Below are positions 1-11,315 of a stretch of 64,000 nucleotides of DNA, one piece after another; position 1 is the stretch's first letter, and each line of letters begins with the position of its first letter. A program made the translations under genes and the position numbers. The notes beneath the pieces were generated by a model. The model saw only the letters and a list, made by a program, of their open reading frames with translations, did no database searches and was not told where the DNA came from. Source of the DNA: Tachinus rufipes (Eukaryota > Arthropoda > Insecta > Coleoptera > Staphylinidae); the NCBI GenBank assembly GCA_963932245.1, contig OZ010747.1:79725163-79789162 (forward strand), in the 5' to 3' direction.

Positions 1-511
1 CATTAAACCTTTAAACTATCTTACAATGACAACACAAAATCCCTTTACATTTCCTATTAATTAAAATCACAAGCCGGTATTATTTATTCAATTGTAAATC
101 AAGTTGCAAGGAAAAAGTAAGCCACTAGATAAAGAGAGACAAGTCCACTTCTGCTTTTAGCAGCTTAAAAGGTATTATCTCAATTACTTTTTTCCTTTCA
201 TTTTCTTATGATTTTTTTTCTCTCATGCTTCTAATACAAACCAGCAAAAAGATCCTTTAATAACTGTAATTTACGAGCTGCAATTTTTTACATGAAATTA
301 GTATTTGATTGATTGTTGCGATTTAAGATTAAGAACGCGCCGGGTGTAAACTTAACCCGGAAAGATTATGGCTTAATTGGCAATTTGTATTTTTTGATGG
401 TGGATGTTTTAGGGGCTGCATAAATATTTGTTTAGGATTCGGTTAGAATTATTGTATTTTAATTAATTTTCATGATGTGTAAGGGATTTATAGTTAACTT
501 TGTTGTTACAG
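1..511 (+). other. Sequence upstream of the channel exon, ending in a splice acceptor
   Basis: No coding potential was recognised here. The segment is AT-rich apart from a short GC-richer patch near 335-360. It ends in TTGTTGTTACAG at 500-511, a plausible 3' splice site directly before the ATG at 512. So it may be an intron in the 5' UTR or between coding exons. If the acceptor is not used, part of it would be 5' UTR. Confidence 0.5.
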
Positions 512-728
512 ATGGAGGAGGAGTTGGATGATACCGGTGGTCCGAATAATCGCGGATGTGCCACTAAAGTGTTGTGCAATAGGACAGGACTTTTAGTTTT
601 AGTGACTGGATATGCACTTTTAGGTGCTGTAATGTTCAAAACTCTGGAGGGTGGTCATGATGCCCCCGTTCCAGTACAAGTACAGAAATCGAGGGAGGAA
701 TGCCTTAGGGAACTATGGCTTATTACAG
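512..728 (+). CDS. Two-pore-domain (K2P) potassium channel, N-terminal coding exon (partial gene)
   Basis: This exon encodes about 72 residues of a K2P leak potassium channel, a plasma-membrane protein that sets resting potential. After a short acidic cytosolic start (MEEELDD) comes the first transmembrane helix, GLLVLVTGYALLGAVMF, followed by KTLEGG. The end of the exon reads REECLRELWLIT, matching the start of the extracellular cap region of insect K2P proteins. The ATG at 512 directly follows a CAG acceptor, so it could be the true start or an internal Met after an upstream exon. The exon ends in phase 1 at ACAG|GTAAGC. Pore loops and helices M2-M4 must lie in later exons; none was recognised in this window. 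The family call rests on recall of K2P sequences, not a search; the subfamily is not resolved. Confidence 0.8.
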
Positions 729-734
729 GTAAGC
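729..734 (+). other. 5' splice site of the K2P exon
   Basis: GTAAGC directly follows ACAG and matches the metazoan donor consensus. Read-through past it reaches an in-frame TAA within four codons (GKQL then stop), which supports splicing here. Confidence 0.8.
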
Positions 735-1320
735 AATTATAAACTTAAAAACATTTTATATAATGAACGAATTAATTTTCAACTTAAATATTGAAATTGC
801 TCTCAGAATAGCTAACATAGAACTTTCATTAAATGCATTTTCTTATGCGGGTAGATCTTCAAAAATAAACTTTAAAACAAACATTATTAGGTATATTTTG
901 TAAAGTAAGTCCATTAATTTTTTTGTCTTATTCTGATTAAATAACTCTATTGAAATTACTGTTTCTACACACATAGTTCTTTATTTTTGTATTGAAATAA
1001 ATTGAATTGAAGATTTATTGTCCTTCATTGCGGATAATTTAGCTCTTAAATAAGATTAATTGTTTTTATTTTTGCAAATCAATACGAAACAAACTGGCTT
1101 GCTTATCAAATAATTAGGGATGATTGATGTTGAAACATTTTGATGCAATTGGTCATAACTAATGATACTTTGCAATTGGATTTTAGTAGTTACAATTAAT
1201 TTTATATTTTCTAATGTTTTAAAATTAAGATTTTATTAGTTTTTTTTAATAATTGATAATCTTTAATTAACGTTTTATTACACACTTGGTTAGTTGTATA
1301 TAGTCTTAGACCGGAGTCTC
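735..1320. other. AT-rich intronic sequence, nothing recognised
   Basis: Low-GC sequence without long open frames, terminal repeats or recognisable transposon motifs. Confidence 0.5.
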
Positions 1321-1329
1321 ATAACAACT

Positions 1330-1830
1330 TTTACAAAATTTAAAAAATATGGAGCTATATATGTTTTATTAAAAACGGGGTTTTAACAAAATTTTTGATT
1401 TTTTTATCTGAAATTTATAACAAACCTTGACAATAAGTTGTTTTATAGAATTTTTTAAAATGTGAATTCAAATTATATTTTACTAAAATTTACTTTTTAG
1501 AGAAAAAAAAATTAAATATTCTTAAGTTTTTTTTTAGTTTTATTCAAATTTACTTTTTAATTATTTATTATTACAACAAGTTGGTTGATCGCTTATTAAA
1601 ATTTGAATATTTTTTACAATTTTTCAAAATATTCAGTCAACATACTTTTTACTAAATCTGTTTTTTTAGAAAAAACTTTTTGTTTTTTTTTTAATTTACA
1701 ATAATTTAGATTAGACATTTTAAAATTTGAACTTTTTTTAAAAATTATAAATAGACTTTTTATAAAACATGGGGTAAATTGTGTGTACATTTTTTGTAAA
1801 AATAAAAAAATGGTAGATTTACAAAGTTAA
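1330..1830. repeat. T-rich diverged repeat block, part 1
   Basis: Irregular copies of a motif of the form 'ATGGAG-CAAATTATGTTTTACTAAAATT-ACTTTTTAGA-AAAATTTTTG' recur at roughly 160-170 bp spacing. The same family reappears at 3430-4060 and 10535-11160, suggesting one older array split by LINE insertions. No coding potential is visible. Confidence 0.5.
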
Positions 1831-1839
1831 GATAGTAAG

Positions 1840-3430
1840 ATAAGAGTTTGGGTGGGATTTGAGATTTCCGAAGTATTTCTTAACCAAGGCTTTGAAATGA
1901 TGTCCTACGTGGAAATGCCTAGGTTATTACATTATTTGTTGTTGCTGACGTATCATAGGGCTTTGACAAATCAACACAAATTTTTTTTTTGATAAACTTT
2001 AAGATGATTAAGGTGAGTGTTTGTAATTGTTTCTTAGACTAGAGTTGCAAACGTGATTTGAGGTTTGATGATGCTTGTGTACATACGGAGTTTGTTTGGA
2101 ACTAGCATTGTTTTTGCTAATTTTATTTTATCTAAGATAGACTGAACGTGCAATTTGTACTTCAGTTTTTTATTGAAGGTAATTTTTAAATATTTTGGAG
2201 TACGAATCAGAAACATTATAAAAAAATACGTTTTTGTTAGGTGTAGTGCGTTGCCGTGTGAAATAACAGTTTTTTTTTTCTGTATTTACTTTGCAAGTTG
2301 CTTAACCAGTCTTAAAAATCACTTTTAACTTTTTGAAACATTATGGTGACTATCTTTAATAACTTTGAGCTGTATAGATGCGTTGTGTCATCAGCGTATT
2401 GTGCTATTTTAATCCCGTGCTAACAGCCCAAAGGTATATTGAACAGCATAAGCGATAAAAGATAGCTTTGCGGTATTTCTGCCTTAATCTGCGGTGAGGT
2501 AAAAACAAGATTTAAGAGTTTTACTGCGTTTTAGATATGAAACTATCAGCTTTATAAAACGCAGGGAGAATTTTAGTTTCTGTAGTTTTAGTAAGAAACT
2601 TTTGTGCCAGGTTTTTTTGAAAAACTTGTGGTCACCACTCTTGTAGTTTCTCTTAGTCTTTGACAATGTGATCCGTCACGCGGTTTAGCTGATAATGTAC
2701 AAGAAAAGAGTTTATTTTTGCGTGTTTTTGGATTATGTTCAGGACTATTTTTTCTATGACTTTGCTTAAGGTGCATAAGAGACTGATTGGCCGGTAGTTT
2801 TGAAGAAACTTGCTGTTTTCAAGTTTTTGAAAAGTGTTCTGAACGTAAGATTGCATTTGCAATGTTTGTTAATACCATTGTTGCGTGCTGCTTGGTTGAG
2901 AGTTTTGTCAAGGTTTGTTGCTTTTTGATGATTGGAGTTGGTAGCCGGGATCATTTGAATACTCTTGTGGATATTGGAAAAAGATGTTATTGCAATATTG
3001 TTATTGCTGAAATATTTAGTGTAGTTTTGAAATTTGTCTTTGTTTTACAAGACAAATGCCAGAAAGCAAGAGATACATGACTTGATTAGAGGTTTAGTGA
3101 GGTTGGAAGTGTTGGTGTCACCAAGGTTAAGGCCAGAGACGACCCAATATCCCTGAATCTTATTTCACTTGCCTTTTTGTAAATTTTCTTTTTGGCAAGG
3201 GTGGCGTCTTTTCAAGAGGCGGATGGCCTTTGTGCTCTTTGTCTTGAAGGGACGTCAAGATTAGCTACTAATAGCTGTTGTGACGCAGCTGCTGAAAACA
3301 GCTGTAGGTTGGCTGATGGCTTGCTAGAGGAAACACACTTCTTATTTTCTGTTGTTTCTTTTGGACGAAAGGTGGCTTCTTTCAGAGCTGTTTCAGCAAA
3401 TTATGTTTAACTAAAATTGACTTTATGGAC
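1840..3430 (-). pseudogene. Jockey-like non-LTR retrotransposon, internally deleted and frameshifted
   Basis: Read on the minus strand from 3430 downward, this is a decayed LINE. A piece resembling ORF1 (near 3410-3190) contains the motif SSSKPSAN, shared with the ORF1 relics near 21.1 and 59.3 kb. Next, near 2862-2653, comes reverse transcriptase with LQNYRPISLLCTLSKVIEK, the conserved segment before the palm domain. The end of the protein near 2216-2034 reads TPKYLKITFNKKL...HVQSILDKI...MYTSIIKPQ, the post-RT region of Jockey/CR1-type elements. The palm core with the catalytic aspartates was not found, so much of ORF2 is missing. Frames change several times. It lies antisense to the channel gene. 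Confidence 0.7.
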
Positions 3431-4060
3431 AGAATTTTGTGTTGTTTTTTTTTTAATGATATTGATAATAATTAATTGATACATTTTTAAAATCCAAAAA
3501 TTTTCTAATAATCTTTATCAATTTAAAATTGACTTTTTAATTAGTATTATTGGTTTTTGATTTTTTTCTTACATTTTTAATTATTAATTAAAAATTAAAT
3601 CAAATTTTACAAATATGAATAAAATTATGTTTGACTAAAATTAACTGTTGATGCACAATTTCTGTTTTTTTATGATTTGCTTTACATGTTACCAAAACTT
3701 GTTTTTCTTTTCAAAAATTCTAACAACTTTATAAGTTTTTAAAATATGGAGTAAATTAAATGTTAATCACAATCGTCTTAAAAATCGGTTAGTTGAAATC
3801 TTAGACCACAGTCACAAAATGTCGTAAAATCTCTTTTAAAAATATGTTTTTTTTTAATTTTCTTTTAACAAAATTTTTGGTTTCTGTATTTGAAATTTAT
3901 AGCAAATATAGGCAGAATTTTTTTTAAATATGAAGTAAAATAACATTTTACTAAAATAATTTTTTTAGAAATTTTGTTTTGATTTTATTTTCATTAATAA
4001 TAGTTGCTTACTAGGTTTTTTTAATTATAAAAAGATTTTATAAATTTTAAACACAAGAAG
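3430..4060. repeat. T-rich diverged repeat block, part 2
   Basis: Motifs such as 'ATGTTTAACTAAAATTGACTTTATGGACAG' (near 3402-3431) and 'TATGGAGTAAATTAAATG' match the family of the blocks at 1330-1830 and 10535-11160. It sits between two LINE relics and looks like a continuation of block 1. Confidence 0.5.
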
Positions 4061-4069
4061 CAAAGTATC

Positions 4070-5900
4070 TTCTTTCCGTGCTTTATCCGCTGTGAGTATT
4101 AGCGATCAGCATGGCTATATTTAGCTTGTCGACGGATCTTGCAAACAGTTAGATTGAGGTTACTCTAAACCACTGACGCAGATTTTTAAGCCAGGATATT
4201 CTTCTCCTCCCTGGACCTCTTTTTTCCAGCACTTTTTCTTCTAGAATAAGTTTGAGCATTCTGTATTTTCTGTGTTTTTTAATATGTCCAAGGTATTCTA
4301 GTTTTTAGGCTTTCACAGCCATCATTATTTCAAGATCCTTTTCAACTCTCCGAAAAACCTCTTAATTTGTCACTCGATTAATGTATGTAATCTTTAGTCT
4401 GTTTTGTGAGTCCTTTGTTAGTGTCCAGAATTCTGCGCCGTACAGCAGAGTGGAGAAAATATAGCATCGTATTATTCTGATTTTAAGTTGCAGAGTCAGA
4501 TTTGAACTGGTAAATATTTTACTTATTTGTGTGAATGCAGCTCTTGCTTTTTTGATTCTGCATTTTACTTCTCTAGAATGGTCCTACTGTTGGTTTATGC
4601 AGGTGCCTAGGTAAGGGTATTTGTCAACCTGTTTGATAGGTATGTTATCGAGGGTGAGGTTTACCGGTAGTGGATTGTTTTTGTTGACTACCATGCATTT
4701 GGTCTTATTTATATTTAAACAGATTTTTGTGTTTTTTGCTAGTGGATTTGATCTTTTCCATTATAAGTTGGAGTTCTTGGGCACTATTGGCCATTATCTG
4801 ATGTTATTGAGGAGTTTACCGTTGACTATAATTCCTTTCTCCACTCTATCCAGTGTTTTTTTGAAAATTTCTTCCAAGTATATATTAAAAAACATAGACG
4901 AGAGCACACAATCCTGCCGCACACCTTTATATATTTTTATTTTTTGTTTGTTTTACAGTCTTTTACTCTTACTTTTGCTGTTTGTTGCCAGTATAGTTTT
5001 GCTATAGTGCAAATGTTTTTGTTGTCAGCCCTCTTTTTTTAAGTATCCTGATCAGTTTTTTGTGTTTTACCCTGTCAAAAGCTTTGCTAAAATTAATAAA
5101 ACATAGGTATACATCGCAGTTGACGTTTTTACATTGCTGAATCAAAACGTTTAATGCAAAAAGTGCTTCCCTGGTACCTACGGTATTGCGGAACCCAAAC
5201 TGTGTTTCCTCGACGTGTGCTTCACATTGTTGTAAAATGTATAATTTTAAGAAATATTTTGAGTGTATGACTCATTATACTTATGGTCCGATATTTTTTG
5301 CATGGTTTTGCTGTTGGTTTTTTGGAATAGTGACAAAAGTGAAGTGGAACCAATCTGTGGGTATTTCTGCCGTATCATACACCACATTATATAGGCGGGT
5401 AAGAGTGTTTATACCTTTTTTGCTAAATAATTTAAAGATCTCTACTGGTATTTTATCTGGACCTACTGCTTTTCCAGTCTTTGCTGTGTCTATAGGTTTT
5501 TGAACCTCTTTTTTGTAATGTTTGATGTCCGGTATCCGTGTTATTTATGCCGTGATGTTCTATGCGATTGTTTTTTAATAACTTTTTAATATATTTTTCT
5601 TAAGTCAATAGTTTTTTTTTTATCTCTGTAATTTCATTTCCGGTTGCGTCTATCAATGTACCGCTTTGCTTCTTCAAATATGCCATACTTTTTCTGCAGG
5701 TTTTATTCTTTTTTTTTTAGCTTTTTGTACGCTATTTCTTATTTGTCTTTGTAGATCAGTATACCTGCTCTAGTCTTTCTTTTTTTTTTTTTTTTTTTTG
5801 TCTATCATTCTAAGAGTATTAGATGTTATCCATTTTTTGAGTTTTTTTTTCCTTTAGTGGCACGTGTTTTTTAATTGTTTCCTCAAGTTCTTTTTGTAAG
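4070..5900 (-). pseudogene. APE-type LINE, reverse transcriptase and C-terminal region
   Basis: Read on the minus strand, the segment near 5200-5040 gives EETQFGFRNTVGTREALF, then CDVYLCFINFSKAFDRVKH, which is RT motif A with its catalytic aspartate changed to N (CFIN for the usual F-x-D). Near 4350-4200 the end of the protein reads LEYLGHIKKHRKYRML and then RGPGRRRISWLKNLRQW, a typical tail of insect endonuclease-RT proteins. Many stops and frameshifts interrupt it. It continues at its 5' side into the endonuclease part (5906-6920). The clade was not resolved. The element cannot be functional. Confidence 0.7.
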
Positions 5901-5905
5901 CTTCT

Positions 5906-6920
5906 CTAATCTTCTTCTGCTTCTAAGCTTTTACTGTTTTTCTTCTTGAAGTATTTTGTTAGAGATTCGGATATTGTTTTTCTGAGAATGCTGTCTTCTC
6001 TTATTTGTTTTATATTGTATACGGGGGGGCTTAGCTTGTTTCTTACTTTTTTAAGTTTTGTTTGAAATACTCCGATAAGGGGGTTATGATCAGAGCCCAT
6101 GTCGGCCCCAGAGTAAGTTTTTGCAGATGTTATGCTGTTACAAAAACAATGATTAATTACTATGTAATTGATTTGGTTTCTGATTATTTTTTTCAGAGTA
6201 TGTGCCGGCGATGTCCAAGTGTATATTTGTCAAAATAGAAATTTAAAAAATGTGTTTATACTTGCCATTTTTTTCTTCTGCAAAACTGGAGAAGTCTATC
6301 TTTTCGTGTGTTCTGTGTCCCAAGGCCGAATTGCTCCGTTATGCTTTTTTCCTTGCTTTGTCCAACTTTTGCATTAAAATCTCTCATTACGATTGTGATT
6401 TTGTTGTTGCCCATATACCTTTTCTATCTCTGTATCATTCTTATCCGCAGTTAGGTAGTATACCTGAACGATGTTAATGTTAAATGGTATTGCTTCTATT
6501 AGTACCATTATAATTCTATCTGAGTGGTGGGTTACATTTTTGATCGATTTATTAATTTCTTTTGTTACTGTTGCCCTATTTCGATGGTGGTTCGTCATTT
6601 TCAGAGTAGTATACTAAATGATCTAATATTTTGCTGTATCTTGAGCCCTTCCATTGCATCTCACTTATTCTCATTATTCCTACTTTTAGTCTGTTATTTT
6701 TTGTATGATGTTATGGATTTTCCCGTCTTTGAACGCATTTTTAGCTTTCCATGTACAGATTCTTATTGGTGTTGTATTCTTCATTTTAGACTCGGAGTTT
6801 CTTTGCACCCCTGTTCCATCTAAAAGACGCCGATACTCGGGGCTATTCTTTTGTTTGTCTGTCATGATGATTGTACTAGGGAGTTGTATGAGGTGGTTTC
6901 CCTTTGCCTTCCTCACGCAG
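5906..6920 (-). pseudogene. APE-type LINE, endonuclease domain (same element as 4070-5900)
   Basis: Minus-strand frames give the start of an apurinic-type endonuclease near 6760 (PIRICTWKAKNAFKDGKI), a middle part near 6540-6400 (DRIIMVLIEAIPFNINIVQVYYLTAD), and its C-terminal signature GSDHNPLIGVF near 6100-6068. This domain nicks the target site so that RT can prime on it. The three pieces lie in different frames, so the gene is broken. The segment 6920-7110 holds the 5' end: read on minus it contains 'GGTGTCGGTACTGCGTGAGG', a motif I associate with insect LINE 5' regions (from memory only). Confidence 0.7.
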
Positions 6921-7194
6921 TACCGACACCGGAAGAACCATTATTTAGTCGTCGCTGCTGATATTCTGGTGTTAAGCTGTACCAAAGCCTTTTTTCTTTA
7001 CATTTTTTTTTCTGTGTGGTTTTGGGAAAGCTCTTCTAGCCTGTGTTTGGGGCTCTCACCCACTAAAACCCTACTTCCACTTGGCGCTATAATTGCTTAG
7101 CCTGGAATTAGCTCATGCCTTTCATCAGACTAAGTACGCCCGGACACGCATTCTGCGCACCCTAGATTTATCCGTCTTCCCTTATTCTTCATTT

Positions 7195-8015
7195 ACTGAA
7201 TCGTGATCCTTTATCACTTCTCTCTTCGGTTTCCATGTACTGGATAATTCTTTTGATGTATCCGTAGATCATTCGCCATTTACTTTCCGTCTCCATCATT
7301 ATATCCATTATATTTTCTGGTGTTATTTCATCTTCTACTTCCTTCTCTATGTTCTTTTTTTCTTTTAACCATCTTCTACATTTGAAGAAAACATGTTTTG
7401 GTGTTTCTATTTCATCCCATCCATAATTTCTTTTTTCCTTGCTTCCTTTTTCCCTTGTGCAAGTTTTCTGTATTCCACCATGTCCTGTATCGGGGTAATA
7501 GATGCTATTACTAGAATTGCATCCGTCGAAATTGTTCTATAACCCCTTGCTATCTTTATTGACAGTCTTCTCTGTTGGGATACTATCATTTCCTTATATT
7601 TTTCATATTTTAGTACGTGTCCCCAAATTGGTGCTGCGTACAAAATAATTGAATGTGCCACCGATCCAAGAATTCTTCTCTTATTAGAAGCTGGTCCTTT
7701 AATGTTTGGCATTAGCCTACCCAGCGCCTTTATTGTCTTTTCCGCTTTAGCTGTTATTTTCTTAACATGTTCTTTATATATGCGGATAGTCGCATATCTA
7801 TCTTTGTCCACCATCCAGTGTCCACTTTCCGTCATTCTTTTGTTTGGCTCAGCTATTATGCCAATGTCTACTACATTTACATTACTATTTTTGTTGAAGA
7901 GGTCCATAGCTGCTTTCCCTCTTCTTACATTATTTTGTATTATCTTCATTATTTTTTGAAGGGTTGCGCCCCTTTTTTCCTCATGTCCTCTTTGGCTTTC
8001 CTGAATCCTGGACAT
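7195..8015 (-). pseudogene. R1-clade ORF2 with endonuclease start fused to RT C-terminus
   Basis: The frame from 8015 to 7407 starts with an R1-type endonuclease N-terminus (KIIQNNVRRGKAAMDLF, then IIAEPNKRMTESGHWMVD). Around residue 82 (genome about 7770) it switches without a stop to the region after the RT palm: VKKITAKAEKTIKALGRLMP and HSIILYAAPIWGHVLKY. The rest of the endonuclease and the RT catalytic core, perhaps 2 kb, are missing by in-frame deletion. After a frameshift near 7407, another frame continues with ETPKHVFFKCRRWLKEK and MMETESKWRMIYGYIKRI, the C-terminal part typical of R1 ORF2. The protein lacks RT catalytic residues. Confidence 0.75.
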
Positions 8016-9870
8016 GCCATTTCATCTGCTTTGTGTCCTTCTTTATCGCAGAAGTAACAATGCGCGCTATTCTTGCAGCTTTTAGCCACGTGTCCTGCAA
8101 TTCCGCATTTGTAGCAGATATTTTCTTTCATATTCTCTTTGCATGTTTTTGCATCATGCCCAAAGTTTAAACAATTATAACACCTTGTTGGTGTTTAGAA
8201 TTCTTTAATTCTTCCTTTCAACCAGCCTACCTTTAAGCTGCCTTTTTTAATTAATGCATTGGTGTACTCGATCGGAAGATTTAGCACTGCATATTTTAAG
8301 TTTTGCTTGTTTATTCTTTCAGAAACTTAAATCTCATACTCATCTTCTTCCATTGTGATGCTACATTATTTTTGTACTGCATCTTTAACATCCTTTTCTA
8401 TTGTAGTCTCATGTAGATCTAACAGTATACATGCCTTTTTTCCGCTGAACATATGTGCAGCTACCTTATCACCTAGCTTATTTGTTATTTCTCTTGTGAA
8501 TTTCTCACTGTCTTCCTCTTTCCCTATTATGTTGATTTTAACATAGCCCTCTTTTGTCTTTGTTATATTTTTAACTGTGACTCTCTCATTTACTTCCACC
8601 TTACTTTTCATTTCATTTACCATGTCAGCGTAGGTTCTTTCCTGCCCATTGCTTGGTTTGACAATAATTGTCTTGATCCTTCTTTTCTTTTTGATTCCTG
8701 CCATTCTTGCTCTACGTTTTTGTTTGCATTTCGTTGTTTATTTATTCTGACCTGAATTTCATTTTTCATGACATAGTTTAACACTATTCTGATTTCTTTG
8801 TTATGCTCCTTAGCCTGCGAGATACATCTTATACTTTTACAGTTTTTGTTCTGTAATTTTTCTTTTATTTTTGCTCCAATTACGAATACATCCTTCTGTT
8901 CCTGCTTCTTCAGGTTCATGTCCTTTATTTCCATAGTGGTGCAATTTTTGATGGTGGCCAACCCACCACTTTTAATCCATCCGTTTTTTATTGCTTTTTT
9001 AATTTGTGGGTAACCTTCTTTTATTTTCTTTATTACACCACCCTCTATTGTTACACCTGTGTCTACTATCAGAATTAGGTCTTCCTCTTTCTTTTCTAAT
9101 AGGCTTTTTATGGATTCGATCTTACTATTGTAATCCTTTTCTGTCCACTTAAGGTTTATTCCTTCTTCTAAGTCACCTGTAGTGCTCATTATCTCCTTTA
9201 TTTTAAGCTTATTTTTCTTTCTCTCTTGTTCCTTTTCTTGTTCAAGACTTGTTATTTGTTCTGTCTTTGCTTTTCTCTTACTATTTACATACTTCTGCGC
9301 TTCAGTTGTAAAAATCTCAATATCCTCCTTTTTAACTCTACTTATCTGTGAGTCAATTTTATTTATTGCCTCTTTTATTTCCGGCTTTGTATTTACGTGC
9401 TTCTTTATAAGCAAAGTCAGAGTTTCGCTTTCTTTTCTTATATTTACTAATACCGTTTTTATTTTGTTTATAATTTTAGTGTCCTACTCTACTTCAGTGG
9501 TTTCTACTTCTATCTTTTTCCTCTTCCTATTCCCTTCTATTTCTAAGCCAGGTACCGTTTTCATGATCCAGTCGCTTAGGTCTGAGATACTACTACTCAC
9601 GGAACTTGCCCTGTTTATTGTTTCTCCTCTTTTGGCTTTATTTATATTTTTTGGCATTTCCGGTTTTTCCTCTTCCTTTGCCTTTTTTCTTTTAGCTTCA
9701 GGACTTCTTTTTGTTTTCTTTCTGACTTTTCTTAAAAGCTCTATTTTGAATTCTGTTAACTTCGCACTTTGCGATTTTTTTCTGTCATTTTCTGACTTCT
9801 CACTTCCTCACTGCTTTGAGCTTCCATCTCAATACTATCTCTTTCCTCCTTCCTTGTTACTTTACTCGTA
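7949..9870 (-). pseudogene. R1-clade ORF1 (gag-like, CCHC zinc knuckles)
   Basis: ORF1 of the R1-like element encodes the nucleic-acid-binding gag-like protein. Its C-terminal part (8131-7949) shows two zinc knuckles, CYKCGIAGHVAKSC (C-x2-C-x4-H-x4-C) and CYFCDKEGHKADEMAC. The middle (8704-8366) carries the basic stretch KKKRRIKTIIVKPS and VNERVTVKNITKTKEGYVKI, a conserved R1 gag segment. The upstream part (9414-8617) is Lys/Glu-rich with likely coiled coil, and a further frame reaches about 9870 with KKTKRSPEAKRKKAKEEEK. A stop near 9485 and at least two frameshifts break it. The frames together cover most of a typical R1 ORF1. Confidence 0.75.
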
Positions 9871-10534
9871 ATTTTCCCTCCCCAGAATCCGTAGGGCAGC
9901 CCGACTTCTTGGGGGAGGATTCTGCAATTCCAGTGCTACCTCCCTGGGGTATTTGTTTAGTAAACGATTTATCCATCATTATGTTACAATTCTTTGGTCC
10001 TTTGTCATTAGGCCTGCAAGCAGGTTGTTCATCTTCGGCAATCTATTGGGATAGGATTTTGGGCTAAGGATACACGGGATTTTTTGGGTTATAGGAATAC
10101 TTTTTATTTAAGAGGTTATGCCCCTCTGTGCAATCCTGTTGGTCCGCGTGAGCTATTTTATTTCGCTCCACCACCCTCTGTTGCCAGAGGAGGCCCCCCT
10201 ATCCGCCACCCGGGGACGCGCTCGGTAGGGGTTACAGGTGCCCCCCCCTCCGAGTTTTTTTTTTACTTTAACCTAGTACAAACGATATTGCTGCCTATTA
10301 TCTGAGGATATGCTACTGGCGGCAATAATCGCCATGTCACAACACCGACACTGGATTCTTGAAATATTTAATGTGCTGGTTTTTCCCAAGGGTTATTCCT
10401 CTTATCCTGATAGTGTTGCCGCTATTTGGTTGGGGACTGCTTATTTAAAATATGTGCAGCTGTTTTCTATATCTGGGGGTCGTTCACTATCCGCCACCTG
10501 TGACCCTGCTGATAGCCTATAGCTCAGCTATAGC

Positions 10535-11160
10535 ACAGTATTTGTTGCACTAAAATTGACTTTTTAGACAAAACTTGTAAAAGTATGAAGCAAAGTATGT
10601 GTCTCTAAACTTGACGTTTTTGGCAAAATTTTTATTTTTTTCTAATTTGAAAATTATAACACACATTAAAATGTGCTTGATAGAAAATTTAGAATTTAAA
10701 ACATTTAAAAAAATCGTAAACAGCTTTCATAAAGTTTAAAATAATTCACCAAATTATGTTTTACAAAAATTGACTTTTTTGATAAAAATTATGATAGTTT
10801 TTTTTTTTAATTTAAAAACCACATTAAAAACGGCTGCTTTATAGATTTTCAAAACTTGGGGCTTTTTCAAAAACTCTAAACAATGTTTAGAGTTTTCCAA
10901 AATATGGAACAATTTATGTGTTACTACAATTTCCTTTTTTTTAACTTTTTAAAAGTATTAAAACTGTAGAAGTTGTTTTTCACAATAATTTTCTGAACAG
11001 AGTTTAATTTTTTTTTTAATTTTTAATTTTTATTAAAAATGATGATGATAAACAGTTTTTACAATTTTTCAAAATATGTACAACATATGGAAAACATTTT
11101 GTTTTTTAGACAGAAATTTTGATTTGATTGATTTTTTTGGAAAAATAAAATCCTACTTTG
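10535..11160. repeat. T-rich diverged repeat block, part 3
   Basis: Copies begin with motifs such as 'GCACTAAAATTGACTTTTTAG' minus its first base (near 10544) and recur near 10592, 10758, 10918 and 11085, spacing about 50-175 bp. They match the blocks at 1330-1830 and 3430-4060. The block resumes right after the R1-like copy, consistent with that LINE having landed in the array. Confidence 0.5.
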
Positions 11161-11214
11161 TGTGGGCTTATACTTAGATATCAGAAAACTGTTTAACAAT
11201 AAATTTCTTGATAG

Positions 11215-11315
11215 TTAACAATTGGGTGGGTGGGCGGGAACAAATTTTAATTTTTGGGCGAGTGTTTCTTCTACAGTGACCCACCCGTTTGCGTGTTAGT
11301 CATCAAAAATTCTAT
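11215..11315 (-). repeat. Solitary diverged copy of the 26.6-31.3 kb satellite unit, inverted
   Basis: The stretch 'AGTGACCCACCCG...GTGTTAGTCATCAAAAATTC' near 11275-11312 is the reverse complement of the satellite core 'GATGACCAACACTTGGGCGG' followed by GTGGGTCACT. Together with 'GGGTGGGTGGGCGGG' near 11224 it keeps both G-rich and C-rich arms. Confidence 0.6.

Larger units (their letters stand above)
7110..10300 (-). mobile_element. R1-clade non-LTR retrotransposon copy
   Basis: A minus-strand LINE with gag-like ORF1 (about 9870-7949) and a shortened ORF2 (8015-7195) that overlaps the end of ORF1, the ORF arrangement typical of R1-clade elements. The GC-richer segment 9880-10300 has 'CCCCCTATCCGCCACCCGGG' (near 10197-10216) and is probably the 5' UTR. 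The 3' UTR is near 7110-7190. R1 elements are best known from 28S rDNA; no rDNA flank is seen, so this belongs to a dispersed lineage. No target-site duplication was identified. Confidence 0.7.

Noticed and set aside
4600..4617. CCTAG|GTAAGG as a possible ratchet point
   Set aside because: No pyrimidine tract precedes it and it belongs to a LINE relic.
4621..5007. 128-codon + strand frame with apparent transmembrane segments
   Set aside because: Antisense of the LINE reverse transcriptase at 4070-5900.
9182..9871. 229-codon + strand frame rich in Ser, Phe, Leu (membrane-like)
   Set aside because: Exact reverse complement of the Lys/Glu-rich R1 ORF1; hydrophobicity is a by-product of antisense reading.
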